A stretch of 64,000 nucleotides of DNA, from the NCBI GenBank assembly GCA_038106445.1, contig JAYODU010000005.1:62001-126000 (forward strand). The letters run 5' to 3'. Under the pieces are notes generated by a model. The model ran no database searches, was not told the origin of the DNA, and saw nothing but the letters and a program-made list of their open reading frames with translations. This stretch comes from Pseudemcibacter sp038106445 (lineage in GTDB: Bacteria; Pseudomonadota; Alphaproteobacteria; Sphingomonadales; Emcibacteraceae). Each line of letters opens with the position of its first letter. The first letter of the stretch is position 1. This document shows positions 27,247-36,056 of this stretch, piece after piece. The position numbers were made by a program, and so were the translations under genes.

Positions 27247-27327
27247 GCAAAAAATAAAATTGCTTGTTATGTTATGCCTGCTTAGTCCATGATACCCCTT
27301 CAATTATAAAAATATAGGGACTGGGCG

Positions 27328-28644
27328 ATGGGTGAAGATGACAATAATTCCGACGAAGGACTGATACGAACGATCGGGCCCAAAGCTCTTGGAACCAATA
27401 TTTTTAATATGGTTGTAGGTGCCGGAATATTTGTACTTCCTGGTTATGTGGCGGCCCAACTCGGCGCTGCGGCGTTATTCGCCTATTTTATTTGTGCTGG
27501 AGCAGTAGCTTTAATATTCCTCTGTTATGCTGAAATCGGTAGCCGTATAACGCGAAGTGGAGGATCATATGCGTATATTGAAGACGCATTTGGAACTTTT
27601 CCTGGTTTTATTGCTTCAACGCTACTTTGGTTCGGTTGGGCTGTATTTTCTGATGCTGCGCTTACGATTGCGATGGTGGATACCATCACAATCGCAGTCC
27701 CCCTTTTAAATGACCCGGTATGGCGTGCCGTATTTATTATTGCGTTATTGTCATTTATGGCTTTTACTAATGTAATCGGGGTTAAATCTGGCATCAGGTT
27801 CGCTATATTTAATACCGCTATCAAAATTATACCACTTGCACTTTTACTGGTGGTGGGCCTGACTATGATAAAATTTGAAAATCTGGCCATAACAGAAATC
27901 CCTTCCCTCGAGAATATTGGTGCAGGAACACTACTCTTAATATTTGCATTTTGTGGTGCAGAAACAGCGCTTAATACAAGTGGTGAGTTTCATCGCCCTT
28001 CCAGGACAGTCCCTGCAGGAATTTTACTTGGGATGGGTAGTATATTTATTGTTTATCTTGGCCTTCAAACCGTCGCTCAGGGAGTGTTGGGTGATGGTCT
28101 GGCGCAGAATACTGAAGCGCCACTCGCAGCAGCAGCGGAGATTGTTTTTGGTGAATGGGGAGGAACATTGCTGCTTGCAGGTGCGGCCATATCCATATTT
28201 GGTACATTAAGTGGTGATATACTTGCTACGCCACGTGTTATATTTGCTGCGGCTAGAGACGATAACCTCCCAGGCATACTTTCTAAAGTACATCCTGTTT
28301 ATAAAACCCCTCATGTCGCTATTATGCTCTATGCTTTTGCGATTGGTGCAATTGCACTAAGCGGGTCCTTTCAGACACTGGCTGTTTTGGCATCAGGATC
28401 AATTTTACTTGTCTATGCGGGGGTATGTGCTGCAGCATTAAAAGTACGACTTCGTGATGGTGACCCAGGTGAGGGGGAGTTTAAAATGCCGGGTAAGACT
28501 ATCATCCCAATTCTTGGCTGTTCTGTTATTGCCTGGATGCTTTATCAAATGTCAGGAAAAGAATGGATGGGATTGATTATATTCCTGATAATATCCACAG
28601 TTCTATATTTTCTTCAGAAATTTATCAAAAACAGGTCAGGATGA
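27328..28644 (+). CDS. APC-family amino acid permease
   Basis: A 438-residue permease with twelve predicted helices. The first helix carries NMVVGAGIFVLPGYVAAQLG, the unwound GAGIF motif that contacts the substrate alpha-carboxyl group in this superfamily. Helix 6 carries IFAFCGAETALNTSGEF. The substrate is probably an amino acid, exact type unknown. It has a bidirectional terminator immediately downstream. Confidence 0.87.
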   Translation: MGEDDNNSDEGLIRTIGPKALGTNIFNMVVGAGIFVLPGYVAAQLGAAALFAYFICAGAVALIFLCYAEIGSRITRSGGSYAYIEDAFGTFPGFIASTLLWFGWAVFSDAALTIAMVDTITIAVPLLNDPVWRAVFIIALLSFMAFTNVIGVKSGIRFAIFNTAIKIIPLALLLVVGLTMIKFENLAITEIPSLENIGAGTLLLIFAFCGAETALNTSGEFHRPSRTVPAGILLGMGSIFIVYLGLQTVAQGVLGDGLAQNTEAPLAAAAEIVFGEWGGTLLLAGAAISIFGTLSGDILATPRVIFAAARDDNLPGILSKVHPVYKTPHVAIMLYAFAIGAIALSGSFQTLAVLASGSILLVYAGVCAAALKVRLRDGDPGEGEFKMPGKTIIPILGCSVIAWMLYQMSGKEWMGLIIFLIISTVLYFLQKFIKNRSG

Positions 28645-28674
28645 AAAAACCCGCCTTTAGCGGGCGGGTTTTAA
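28645..28674. terminator. Bidirectional terminator between the APC permease and the repeat-protein gene
   Basis: AAAACCCGCC, a short loop, and GGCGGGTTTT. The stem is strong and flanked by A-runs and T-runs on both sides, so it can serve the permease (plus) and the convergent gene ending at 28699 (minus). Confidence 0.88.
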
Positions 28675-28698
28675 AATCTTTATGTTTTGCTATTTAAT

Positions 28699-29892
28699 TT
28701 AAAAGCTTGGTTCCTGGATCGGATCACCAAATTTCCAACTGCCATCCGGCATTAAACAGGCTTGTCCATATGCCGGGACTGACTCGCCACCAATTTCAAT
28801 GGTCGTGGTATATTCGCGCACCTGGAGGCAATTTTCATCCTCTACCGGTTGAGGTTGGTATTGGTAGGCTGATTGATCACTTGCATATTGGTAGATGGTG
28901 GTAGCGGGTACCTGCTGGTAAACTGTCTGCACGGGTTGTTCCACATATACCACACGTGTTACCGGGCGGCGATAACGGTATCTTGGGCTATAATAATAGC
29001 TCATTCCGTAATAACTGGGTCCGTAATATCCGTAATCATAATATCCGGTATAGTAACTTGGCCCGTAATAATACGGATAGCCATAACCTACACTGTAACT
29101 TAAACCGCCGTAATAATTATGACTGTTAAATGCTGAATATAAAATGGCACCACCAGCCAGACCTGTTAGATAAGCACCACCGTGATTAGAGCGATATCCA
29201 TTTCTGTATCCACGGCGATATGCGTTTCTGTAACTTCTGTTATTTCCAATAACACGGAAAGGTCTTCTGTTGTTGTTCACGACTGTACTGATTGGTCCGC
29301 CATTGTTATTAATAATTGTTGTATTTCCGTTGCGATTGCGAAACGCAGAACGGTTTCCGCCGCGCCCTGAATTGCTTACTACTGTTGTATTGCCACGGTT
29401 TCTGACCACAGTTCTATTGCGGTTGTTATTTGTTGTAACAACAGTGTTGTTGCCACGGTTTCTAAGGACTGTTCTGTTTCCACCGTTATTTGTATTTACA
29501 ACAGCAGTGTTTCCACGGCTTCGGGTAAATGCTCTGTTTCTAGGGGTATTGTTATTTATGATTGTTGTATTGTTGCCCCGGTTGCGAACCATGCCCGTAT
29601 TGTTAGAACGTATATTGGGAGTGGCAGGTCTGCTAATGTTGGCTCTTGGTGTTATCCTTACCGTATTATTTGACCTTACCGCTGGGCGACTATTCTGCGG
29701 TTGTGGCGCCATTCTGTTAGCGCGGGGTCTAGATACTGACGGTTTAGAGCCGTTATCAGATTTTGTAATTCTTGATTTTTGTCTATCTCTGTTTTGTGCT
29801 GAGGCATCTGAGATTGGAATGGATATAAAACTTGCGGCCACGACCAGCGTGACTAATGCTGTTTTACTCAGGAATTTATTTTTGATACTCAT
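28699..29892 (-). CDS. Secreted Asn/Arg-rich tandem-repeat protein with a Tyr/Gly-rich middle and conserved C-terminal motif
   Basis: A 397-residue exported protein. Signal peptide 1-32 (ends ASA). Residues about 103-205 are five near-copies of a roughly 20-residue unit (RNRGNNTVVTTNNNRNRTVV type), matching a 60-bp DNA repeat. Then comes a basic Arg/Tyr stretch, a small hydrophobic Gly segment (239-255), and a Tyr/Gly/Pro-rich region (258-305). The C-terminus has Cys355 and Cys379 in ENCLQVREY and YGQACLMPDGSWKFG, a motif seen at the ends of other exported alphaproteobacterial proteins. The repeat suggests a stacked, Asn-ladder-like fold. No function is known; surface or envelope location is inferred. 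Confidence 0.8.
   Translation of the reverse strand: MSIKNKFLSKTALVTLVVAASFISIPISDASAQNRDRQKSRITKSDNGSKPSVSRPRANRMAPQPQNSRPAVRSNNTVRITPRANISRPATPNIRSNNTGMVRNRGNNTTIINNNTPRNRAFTRSRGNTAVVNTNNGGNRTVLRNRGNNTVVTTNNNRNRTVVRNRGNTTVVSNSGRGGNRSAFRNRNGNTTIINNNGGPISTVVNNNRRPFRVIGNNRSYRNAYRRGYRNGYRSNHGGAYLTGLAGGAILYSAFNSHNYYGGLSYSVGYGYPYYYGPSYYTGYYDYGYYGPSYYGMSYYYSPRYRYRRPVTRVVYVEQPVQTVYQQVPATTIYQYASDQSAYQYQPQPVEDENCLQVREYTTTIEIGGESVPAYGQACLMPDGSWKFGDPIQEPSF
29278..29586 (-). repeat. Five tandem copies of a ~60-bp coding repeat
   Basis: Within the Asn-rich gene, units of 60 to 63 bp each encode RNRGN(N)T-VV/II-NNN-..NR-type peptides. The copies are diverged but in register, and always on the reading frame. 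Repeat number is likely variable between strains. Confidence 0.75.
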
Positions 29893-30136
29893 CTTTCATT
29901 CCTTTTATTCATTTCTCCCCATCACATGTGACTCACTATATCAAAACAACCTTAACCCAAACTGAATAAAAAAATCCAATCAAATAAAATACTTTTGGTT
30001 GTGTTATTATCTATAATGATTGTATAATTTGCTAATTACAATACTAAAAAGTGTATATAAAATTATTTTTAGAATTAAATCCAAAAATACATACTTGTAC
30101 ATTTATTTGGCATTATCAAACAACCCATTGAAAAAT

Positions 30137-30811
30137 CTAATTTAATTTTTTTGTGATGTTTTTAAAAACCTCTTCAAACATTTCTGTGGTTAATCGGCCG
30201 GTATTGGTATTATAGCGTGAGCAATGGTAGCTATCGATTAATAATAAACCGTTAGTAAGCTTGTGAACCTTATTGTGGCCAAATTTAAATGCTGTTTTCT
30301 TTTCGTTATATGTGGAAAGAACAGCATTATGGGCAACTAACCCAAGCGCAAGAATTATTTTTATAGTTGGAATTCTTTTTATCTGTTCAATTAAAAAAGG
30401 CCGGCAATTACGTTCTTCTTCACCAATTGTTTTATTTTGGGGTGGTACGCATCTTACCGCATTTGTGATGATTGCCCGGTTGAGTTTCAAGCCATCATGG
30501 ATAGAAGCCCTGTATGATCCGGTTGCAAAACCGAATTTTGCTAGCGTCGGATAGAGCAAATCGCCTGCATAATCTCCGGTAAAGGGTCTTCCGGTTCTAT
30601 TTGCTCCTTTTAAGCCTGGTGCAAGACCCACTATTAAAAGTTCTGCGTCATCTGAACCGAATGCAGGTACCGGGCCATTAAAAAATTCGGGAAATTTTTC
30701 AGTATTTTGTTTTCTGAAATCCACAAGCCGCGGGCAAAGTGAGCAATCAAGTGGTGCATTACCGGGTAAAGCATCAGCTTGATTTTTAATGAGTTCAATA
30801 TTGTTTATCAT
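30137..30811 (-). CDS. Family 5 uracil-DNA glycosylase (UdgB-like)
   Basis: A 224-residue base-excision-repair enzyme removing uracil and related bases from DNA. The active-site loop reads GLAPGLKGANRTGRPFTGD, followed by ITNAVRCVPPQNK. Cysteines at CSLCPRL near the N-terminus, RCVPP and NCRPFL fit the 4Fe-4S cluster of UDG families 4 and 5. The GLAPG and GANRTGRPFTGD blocks are typical of family 5 rather than family 4. Downstream of, and touching, the NYN gene (stop/start 30811/30812), so probably co-transcribed. Confidence 0.87.
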   Translation of the reverse strand: MINNIELIKNQADALPGNAPLDCSLCPRLVDFRKQNTEKFPEFFNGPVPAFGSDDAELLIVGLAPGLKGANRTGRPFTGDYAGDLLYPTLAKFGFATGSYRASIHDGLKLNRAIITNAVRCVPPQNKTIGEEERNCRPFLIEQIKRIPTIKIILALGLVAHNAVLSTYNEKKTAFKFGHNKVHKLTNGLLLIDSYHCSRYNTNTGRLTTEMFEEVFKNITKKLN

Positions 30812-31366
30812 TCACGGATGTCCAATTGTATCCGAGGATTCTGCGCGGCCAAATTCTTTATGCATATCTGCTATTTCAATAAAGCTGTCCGCCTGCCTTC
30901 TGAGTTCATCGGCAATCATGGGTGGATGGGTTTTGGTGCTGCTGACTACGGTAACACGTACCCCTTTGCGCTGCACTGATTCAACAAGCCGCCGGAAATC
31001 ACCATCTCCAGAAAAGAGTACGATATGATCGACATGTTCTGCCATTCCCATCATGTCTATGGCAAGTTCCATGTCCATGTTGCCTTTAATTTTTCTTTCG
31101 CCGCGATCATCTGTAAATTCTTTGGTAGGTTTGGTAATCATAGTATAGCCATTATAATCAAGCCAATCGATGAGTGGACGTAGTGGTGAATATTCCGCAT
31201 CTTCTATTAGCGCAGTGTAATAATTGGCACGCAGCAATCGGCTTCTGTCAGCGAAATAACGACGCAGGCGGCTATAGTCTATATCGAAACTAAGGGATTT
31301 TGCGGTTGCGAATAAATTGGAACCATCAATAAAAATTGCCAACTTTTCTTCAGGATAAAATAACAT
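30812..31366 (-). CDS. NYN-domain (LabA/DUF88) putative nuclease
   Basis: A 184-residue PIN-like protein. Conserved acidic residues lie in FIDGSNLF, GNMDMELAIDMM and LFSGDGDFRRLVE, the pattern of the LabA/DUF88 NYN domain, which is expected to bind a metal and cleave RNA. Length covers one complete domain without a C-terminal extension. It is divergent from folK across a 174-bp gap. Confidence 0.88.
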   Translation of the reverse strand: MLFYPEEKLAIFIDGSNLFATAKSLSFDIDYSRLRRYFADRSRLLRANYYTALIEDAEYSPLRPLIDWLDYNGYTMITKPTKEFTDDRGERKIKGNMDMELAIDMMGMAEHVDHIVLFSGDGDFRRLVESVQRKGVRVTVVSSTKTHPPMIADELRRQADSFIEIADMHKEFGRAESSDTIGHP

Positions 31367-31540
31367 GATAAATTCCTAAAATATGAAATAAATATAAATA
31401 AAATATATTTAAGTCATATCATATTTATTGCGGAATATAAATTAATTTAGAATATGTCTATGATTGGGATCGAATGGTTTATATCTTAATTCAAAAATAC
31501 TTAATCAGTTTCATGTTTATCGGAAGGGCAATTTAAAAAT

Positions 31541-32071
31541 ATGATATTAATAGGTTTGGGAAGTAATTTGACAACTGAACAATATACGACATCCAGTGAT
31601 GTTATAAATGCAGCGCTCAGTGCACTGGAAAATGAGAATATTCAAATTGATTTATGCTCTGACTTTTATGAAACAGAGCCTGTCCCTGTATCTGATCAGC
31701 CTTGGTATATTAATGCAGTTGCAAAAATTAAAACGGATCTTGGTGCCAAAGAACTATTAAACAGATTACATAAAATTGAAGAAAAAATAGGACGTGTACG
31801 TCGTGACAGATGGGAAGCACGTATTATAGATATCGATTTATTATGCTACGGTGATTTAGTGTTGCCAAATAAAGCAAACTGGCATTCGCTTGCCAGCGAT
31901 GCAAACAAAAAACAAATGATAGTCCCGCATAGCAGAATGCATGAAAGGAATTTTGTACTGATTCCCTTACTGGAAATAGCCCCGCTTTGGGTCCACCCGG
32001 TTTTTAACAAAAATACCAGGCAGCTGTTAAATGAAAGCAAAACAGTTGGCCTTGTGAGGAAAATTACATAA
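31541..32071 (+). CDS. folK: 2-amino-4-hydroxy-6-hydroxymethyldihydropteridine pyrophosphokinase
   Basis: A 176-residue HPPK of folate synthesis. IGLGSNL at the start, ETEPVPVSDQPWYINAV, RRDRWEARIIDIDLL (catalytic Asp pair binding Mg2+) and VPHSRMHERNFVLIPL are all present. It opens the forward block of housekeeping genes and is followed 89 bp later by rpoZ. Confidence 0.95.
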   Translation: MILIGLGSNLTTEQYTTSSDVINAALSALENENIQIDLCSDFYETEPVPVSDQPWYINAVAKIKTDLGAKELLNRLHKIEEKIGRVRRDRWEARIIDIDLLCYGDLVLPNKANWHSLASDANKKQMIVPHSRMHERNFVLIPLLEIAPLWVHPVFNKNTRQLLNESKTVGLVRKIT

Positions 32072-32160
32072 AAATAACCGCTTTTTACCACTAATCAGCT
32101 TTACAGAGCCGACCAGGAATTGTATAAGCCCCTTTTATTTATTGATATGGAGAGTGCAAG

Positions 32161-32571
32161 ATGGCACGTATCACAGTAGAAGATTGCGAAGACAAAGTAG
32201 ATAACAGATTTGATCTGGTATTGCTTGCAGCGCGCAGAGCACGGCAAATATCAGCAGGGGCGCCTATCACTGTAGAACGTGATAATGATAAGAACCCAGT
32301 GGTTGCATTGCGTGAAATTGCCGATGAAACGATTAAAGCATTAGATCTTCAGGAAGCTGTTTTATATAGCCTTCAAAAACATGTAGAAGTTGACGAGCCG
32401 GAAGAAGATGATATTTCGCTGTTGCTTGCGGAACAAAAATTAAGTGAGAATAATCAGGATCTGTCCGCCGATAATCTTGCCAAAGTAGCTATGGAAGTGA
32501 AAGCAGATGTTGCTAGGGCAGAAATTGATGATGATGAGGATATGGATTTCGAAGACGAATTTCCTGAATAG
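32161..32571 (+). CDS. rpoZ: RNA polymerase omega subunit
   Basis: A 136-residue omega subunit. MARITVEDCEDKVDNRFDLVLLAARRARQI and the later VVALREIADETI match the family; the C-terminal extension is acidic (Asp/Glu-rich), as in other alphaproteobacteria. It assists RNA polymerase assembly and ppGpp binding; its neighbour rsh makes ppGpp. A strong terminator separates the two. Confidence 0.95.
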   Translation: MARITVEDCEDKVDNRFDLVLLAARRARQISAGAPITVERDNDKNPVVALREIADETIKALDLQEAVLYSLQKHVEVDEPEEDDISLLLAEQKLSENNQDLSADNLAKVAMEVKADVARAEIDDDEDMDFEDEFPE

Positions 32572-32592
32572 CTTTTTTTAAAATAATTATAT

Positions 32593-32634
32593 AAAAAAGA
32601 CTTGTTTGAGTTGTCCTCAGCAAGTCTTTTTTTT
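32593..32634 (+). terminator. Rho-independent terminator after rpoZ
   Basis: AAAAAAGACTTG, a loop of about 16 nt, and CAAGTCTTTTTTTT. The 8-bp stem with a long T-run ends rpoZ transcription, so rsh is probably read from its own promoter or by readthrough. Confidence 0.85.
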
Positions 32635-32674
32635 ACAGTAGTGTAAAAGCAATATATTACCCAGGAACTATAAA

Positions 32675-34831
32675 GTGATACGGCAGTTTGAACTCGTTGA
32701 CATGGTTAAAGCCTATGATCCGGATATTGATGAAATGCGTCTTAACCGGGCGTATGTTTTTTCAATGAAGGCGCATGGGACACAACTGCGAGCCAGCGGC
32801 GATCCATATTTTTCGCATCCGCTTGAAGTAGCCGGTATTTTAACGGGGATGCAGCTGGACTGCGATACAATTGTAACGGCCCTTTTGCATGATACTATTG
32901 AAGATACTGTAGCAACTTACGAACAAATTGAAGAACTTTTTGGCACAGATATAGCCAAAATGGTTGATGGGGTAACCAAACTTTCTGAACTTGAATATAC
33001 CTCAGAAACATCCAAGCAGGCAGAAAATTTCAGGAAATTTCTGCTTGCCATGTCCAATGATATAAGAGTGTTACTTGTAAAGCTGGCGGACAGGCTTCAC
33101 AACATGCGTACGCTCCATTTTATAAAAAACCCGGAAAAAAGAGCACGTATTTCAAGGGAAACTCTGGATATTTATGCACCATTAGCCGAAAGGATCGGAA
33201 TGCAGGAGTTGATGAATGAGCTTGAAGACCTTGCATTTCCACATGTTTACCCTGAAGCGCACGAATCCATTATGAAGCGTCTTGATTATCTTTATGCTAA
33301 TACGGAAAATGTTCGTGATGAAGTGATCAGGGAACTGGAAAAAATCTTTGCTTTAAATTACCTCGATGCTGAAGTGATTGGCAGACGCAAGCAACCTTAT
33401 TCCATATGGAAAAAAATAACCTATAGAAATGTCAGTCTGGAAAATCAGGCAGACCTTTTCGCATTCAGGGTTATTGTTGATGATATTGAAGACTGCTATA
33501 AGGCATTGGGCATAATTCATAAAACCTGGCAGGCAGTTCCCGGACTTCTTAAAGATTATATTTCAATGCCAAAGCCAAACGGCTATCAGTCCATTCATAC
33601 GGTCGTCATTGGCCCTCAAAGAAAAAGGATTGAAGTTCAGATCAGGTCCACTGAAATGGATGTTATTGCGGAAAAAGGCGTTGCCGCGCATTGGCATTAT
33701 AAAAATAGTGAGGCCTCAAAGACAGACGGTATCCATTACCGGTGGTTACAGGATCTTCTTGAAATTCTTGAACATGCGGCTGATCCTGAAGAATTTCTTG
33801 AACATACAAAAATAGCGATGTACCAGCATCAGGTTTTTTGTTTTACGCCGAAAGGAGAACTGATTAACCTTCCGGCGGGATCAACTGTTGTTGATTTTGC
33901 ATACGCTGTGCATACGATGGTCGGTGACAGGTGTGTTGGTGGGAAAGTGAACGGTGAACCCGCACAATTGAAGCGCCGTCTTGCAAACGGTGATCAGGTT
34001 GAAATACTTACCTCTGACGCCCAGAAACCTCATGAAAGCTGGGCAGATTTTGTTGTTACTGGTAAAGCGAAAGCAGCCATTCGTAAATATACAAGGCAAC
34101 AGCAAAAAAATGAGTATATTGCGCTTGGTGAAGAAATATTGAAGCACTCATTTGAGCATGAAAATAGGGAATATAACGTGAAGGCGATTTCTTCCGCTGC
34201 TGAAAAACTGAACTTGAAAGACGGTGCTAAATCAGTGTTTGAGATGGTTGGAAGTGGTGAAATTTCAGATCGAACCGTACTTGAAATTGTTTTTCCCAGT
34301 CTGAAAAATAAAAAAGATACTAAAAAATCTGGTCCAATTGTTGTTGATACAAAAAGAAGTCATAAAGGAGGTGACAATCAGCTTCCAATAAAGGGACTTA
34401 CGCCCGGACTACCGGTTCATATATCAAAATGCTGTCATCCGTTGCCAGGTGACCGCATTGTTGGTATTGTTTCGGAAGGCAAAGGGGTTATGGTCCATAC
34501 TATCGATTGTGACGCATTGGATGTATATACGGAAGCACCGGAAGCGTGGCTTGATCTTTCCTGGCATCCTCCTGAAAACAGTGCAGAAATTTTTATTGGC
34601 CGCGTAAATGTAGTGCTAAAGCATGTTCCGGGTGCTCTTGCATCCATCCTGTCAATTATCGCGCAGGATGATGGAAATGTAAGCAATGTAAAATTCAGAG
34701 AAAGATCAGCGGATGTATTTAGAATTGAACTTGATCTTGAAGTAAGGGATGCTAAACATTTAACTGACTTAATTTCGGCGCTAAGAGCCAGTAAATATGT
34801 GGACTCAGCTGAAAGGGCATTTACAGGTTAA
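32675..34831 (+). CDS. rsh: Bifunctional (p)ppGpp synthetase/hydrolase RelA/SpoT (Rsh)
   Basis: A 718-residue stringent-response enzyme. The HD hydrolase domain (about 30-190) carries HDTIEDT; the synthetase domain (about 230-350) carries YQSIHTVVIGP. TGS domain about 385-445 (TPKGELINLPAGSTVVDFAY), then a Cys-containing region (SKCCHPLPGD) and the ACT domain at the C-terminus. Both catalytic domains look intact, so it should make and degrade ppGpp. The start codon is GTG at 32675. pyrE follows closely. Confidence 0.95.
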   Translation: MIRQFELVDMVKAYDPDIDEMRLNRAYVFSMKAHGTQLRASGDPYFSHPLEVAGILTGMQLDCDTIVTALLHDTIEDTVATYEQIEELFGTDIAKMVDGVTKLSELEYTSETSKQAENFRKFLLAMSNDIRVLLVKLADRLHNMRTLHFIKNPEKRARISRETLDIYAPLAERIGMQELMNELEDLAFPHVYPEAHESIMKRLDYLYANTENVRDEVIRELEKIFALNYLDAEVIGRRKQPYSIWKKITYRNVSLENQADLFAFRVIVDDIEDCYKALGIIHKTWQAVPGLLKDYISMPKPNGYQSIHTVVIGPQRKRIEVQIRSTEMDVIAEKGVAAHWHYKNSEASKTDGIHYRWLQDLLEILEHAADPEEFLEHTKIAMYQHQVFCFTPKGELINLPAGSTVVDFAYAVHTMVGDRCVGGKVNGEPAQLKRRLANGDQVEILTSDAQKPHESWADFVVTGKAKAAIRKYTRQQQKNEYIALGEEILKHSFEHENREYNVKAISSAAEKLNLKDGAKSVFEMVGSGEISDRTVLEIVFPSLKNKKDTKKSGPIVVDTKRSHKGGDNQLPIKGLTPGLPVHISKCCHPLPGDRIVGIVSEGKGVMVHTIDCDALDVYTEAPEAWLDLSWHPPENSAEIFIGRVNVVLKHVPGALASILSIIAQDDGNVSNVKFRERSADVFRIELDLEVRDAKHLTDLISALRASKYVDSAERAFTG

Positions 34832-34840
34832 TAAGGAATT

Positions 34841-35431
34841 ATGATGGATAAGGATGAAGTATTAAAAGAATTTAGAGAAGCCAAAGCTCTACTGGAAGGA
34901 CATTTTCTTCTTTCGTCAGGTCTTCATAGCGAAAAATATCTTCAGTGTGCCCGCGTTCTTATGGATCCTGTCCGTGCAGCAAGGGTCTGTGCTGCACTTG
35001 CGGAAAAGATTAAGTTTACAATTGATGATAATATTGATCTGGTGGTTTCTCCGGCTATGGGAGGTGTAATCGTTGGTTATGAAATGGGTCGTCAACTTGG
35101 TGTCAATGCCATATTTACAGAAAGGGTGAATGGTGAATTTGAACTTCGCCGGGGATTTGAAATTCCTAAAGGTGCGAATGTCCTTATGGCTGAAGATATT
35201 GTAACAACAGGTCTTTCATCCAGAGAATGTATTGATACCATTATCAAGTATGGCGGTAATGTAGTTGCGGCAAGTTGTCTTATCGACAGAAGCAATGGAA
35301 AGGTTGATGTAGGTGTTCCGCTTGTTTCCCTGATGGGGTTGGAAATTCCTGCATATTCTCATGATAATCTGCCGGATCATTTAAAAGGATCTGAGGCAAT
35401 AAAGCCGGGCAGCCGTGATTTAAAAAAATAA
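34841..35431 (+). CDS. pyrE: Orotate phosphoribosyltransferase
   Basis: A 196-residue transferase making OMP from orotate and PRPP. The PRPP loop reads LMAEDIVTTGLSSRE; upstream VVSPAMGGVIVGYEMG and FTERVNGEFELRRGF are family hallmarks. It begins MMDKDEV, so either of the two ATG codons could be used. It belongs to the rsh-pyrE-DUF2062-pdxJ-acpS-lepB-rnc-era run. Confidence 0.95.
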   Translation: MMDKDEVLKEFREAKALLEGHFLLSSGLHSEKYLQCARVLMDPVRAARVCAALAEKIKFTIDDNIDLVVSPAMGGVIVGYEMGRQLGVNAIFTERVNGEFELRRGFEIPKGANVLMAEDIVTTGLSSRECIDTIIKYGGNVVAASCLIDRSNGKVDVGVPLVSLMGLEIPAYSHDNLPDHLKGSEAIKPGSRDLKK

Positions 35432-35456
35432 TTTCTACTTTGGATGGGGAAAGAAG

Positions 35457-36056
35457 CTGTTTAATAGTCGAAAAAAGCAATCAATATTTCAGAAGTTTAG
35501 AGAGGTCCTCTGGCCGTCATCGGGCTGGCTTCGTGCTGGACATTATATGCGTCACCGCATTGCCCGTATTGACGGAACGCCATATGCGATTGCGGCCGGG
35601 TTTGCTTCCGGAGCATCAATTTCATTTACGCCTTTTGTCGGGTTCCACTTTATTATTGCCGGGATTATTGCCTGGATTATTCGTGGCAATATACTTACTT
35701 CGGCGATTGGTACGGCCGTAGGCAACCCCTGGACTTTCCCTTTTATCTGGGCTGTCACCTATAATCTTGGGGTTTACATTCTAGGATGGGAAGCAAGTGG
35801 AGATATTATGTCCAGCATGAATGCCATGTTTGGAAGTTTCACAATAGTAGATTTGGTGAATGATCCTGTAAAAGCCCTTGGCCCATTTCTGGAGACTGTA
35901 TTTATGCCGATGTTTATTGGCGGGGTGATTATAGGCGGTGCATTATGGATTGTATTTTATTGGCCAATCTTTAAATTGGTATCGCAATACAAAATAAACC
36001 GTCTCAAGAGACGGCAGGCAAAATCCGGAACGAATGGAGCGAATGAAGATGGCTAA
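35457..36056 (+). CDS. DUF2062 membrane protein with apparent CTG start
   Basis: A 199-residue DUF2062 protein. In frame with the first ATG (35547), 30 codons upstream encode FREVLWPSSGWLRAGHYM, which matches the conserved family N-terminus. There is no ATG, GTG or TTG between the upstream stop (35421) and 35547. A CTG at 35457 lies 7 nt after GGGGA and gives LFNSRKKQSIF, equivalent to the usual MF.RRK opening. Two or three membrane segments are visible (FVGFHFIIAGIIAWII; FPFIWAVTYNLGVYIL; FIGGVIIGGALWIVFYW). Function unknown; it neighbours pdxJ in alphaproteobacteria. Confidence 0.75.
   Translation: MFNSRKKQSIFQKFREVLWPSSGWLRAGHYMRHRIARIDGTPYAIAAGFASGASISFTPFVGFHFIIAGIIAWIIRGNILTSAIGTAVGNPWTFPFIWAVTYNLGVYILGWEASGDIMSSMNAMFGSFTIVDLVNDPVKALGPFLETVFMPMFIGGVIIGGALWIVFYWPIFKLVSQYKINRLKRRQAKSGTNGANEDG

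Noticed and set aside
29278..29586. Possible CRISPR array
   Set aside because: The repeats are diverged, coding and in reading frame, with no spacers or cas genes.
29270..29965. 231-codon plus-strand frame across the Asn-rich gene
   Set aside because: It is the mirror of the repeat region; composition (many Leu/Val/Phe from AAC/GTT complement) and lack of a start context mark it as an antisense shadow.
35440..35721. 93-codon plus-strand frame starting TTG before the DUF2062 ATG
   Set aside because: It is out of frame with the clear DUF2062 sequence that begins at 35457.
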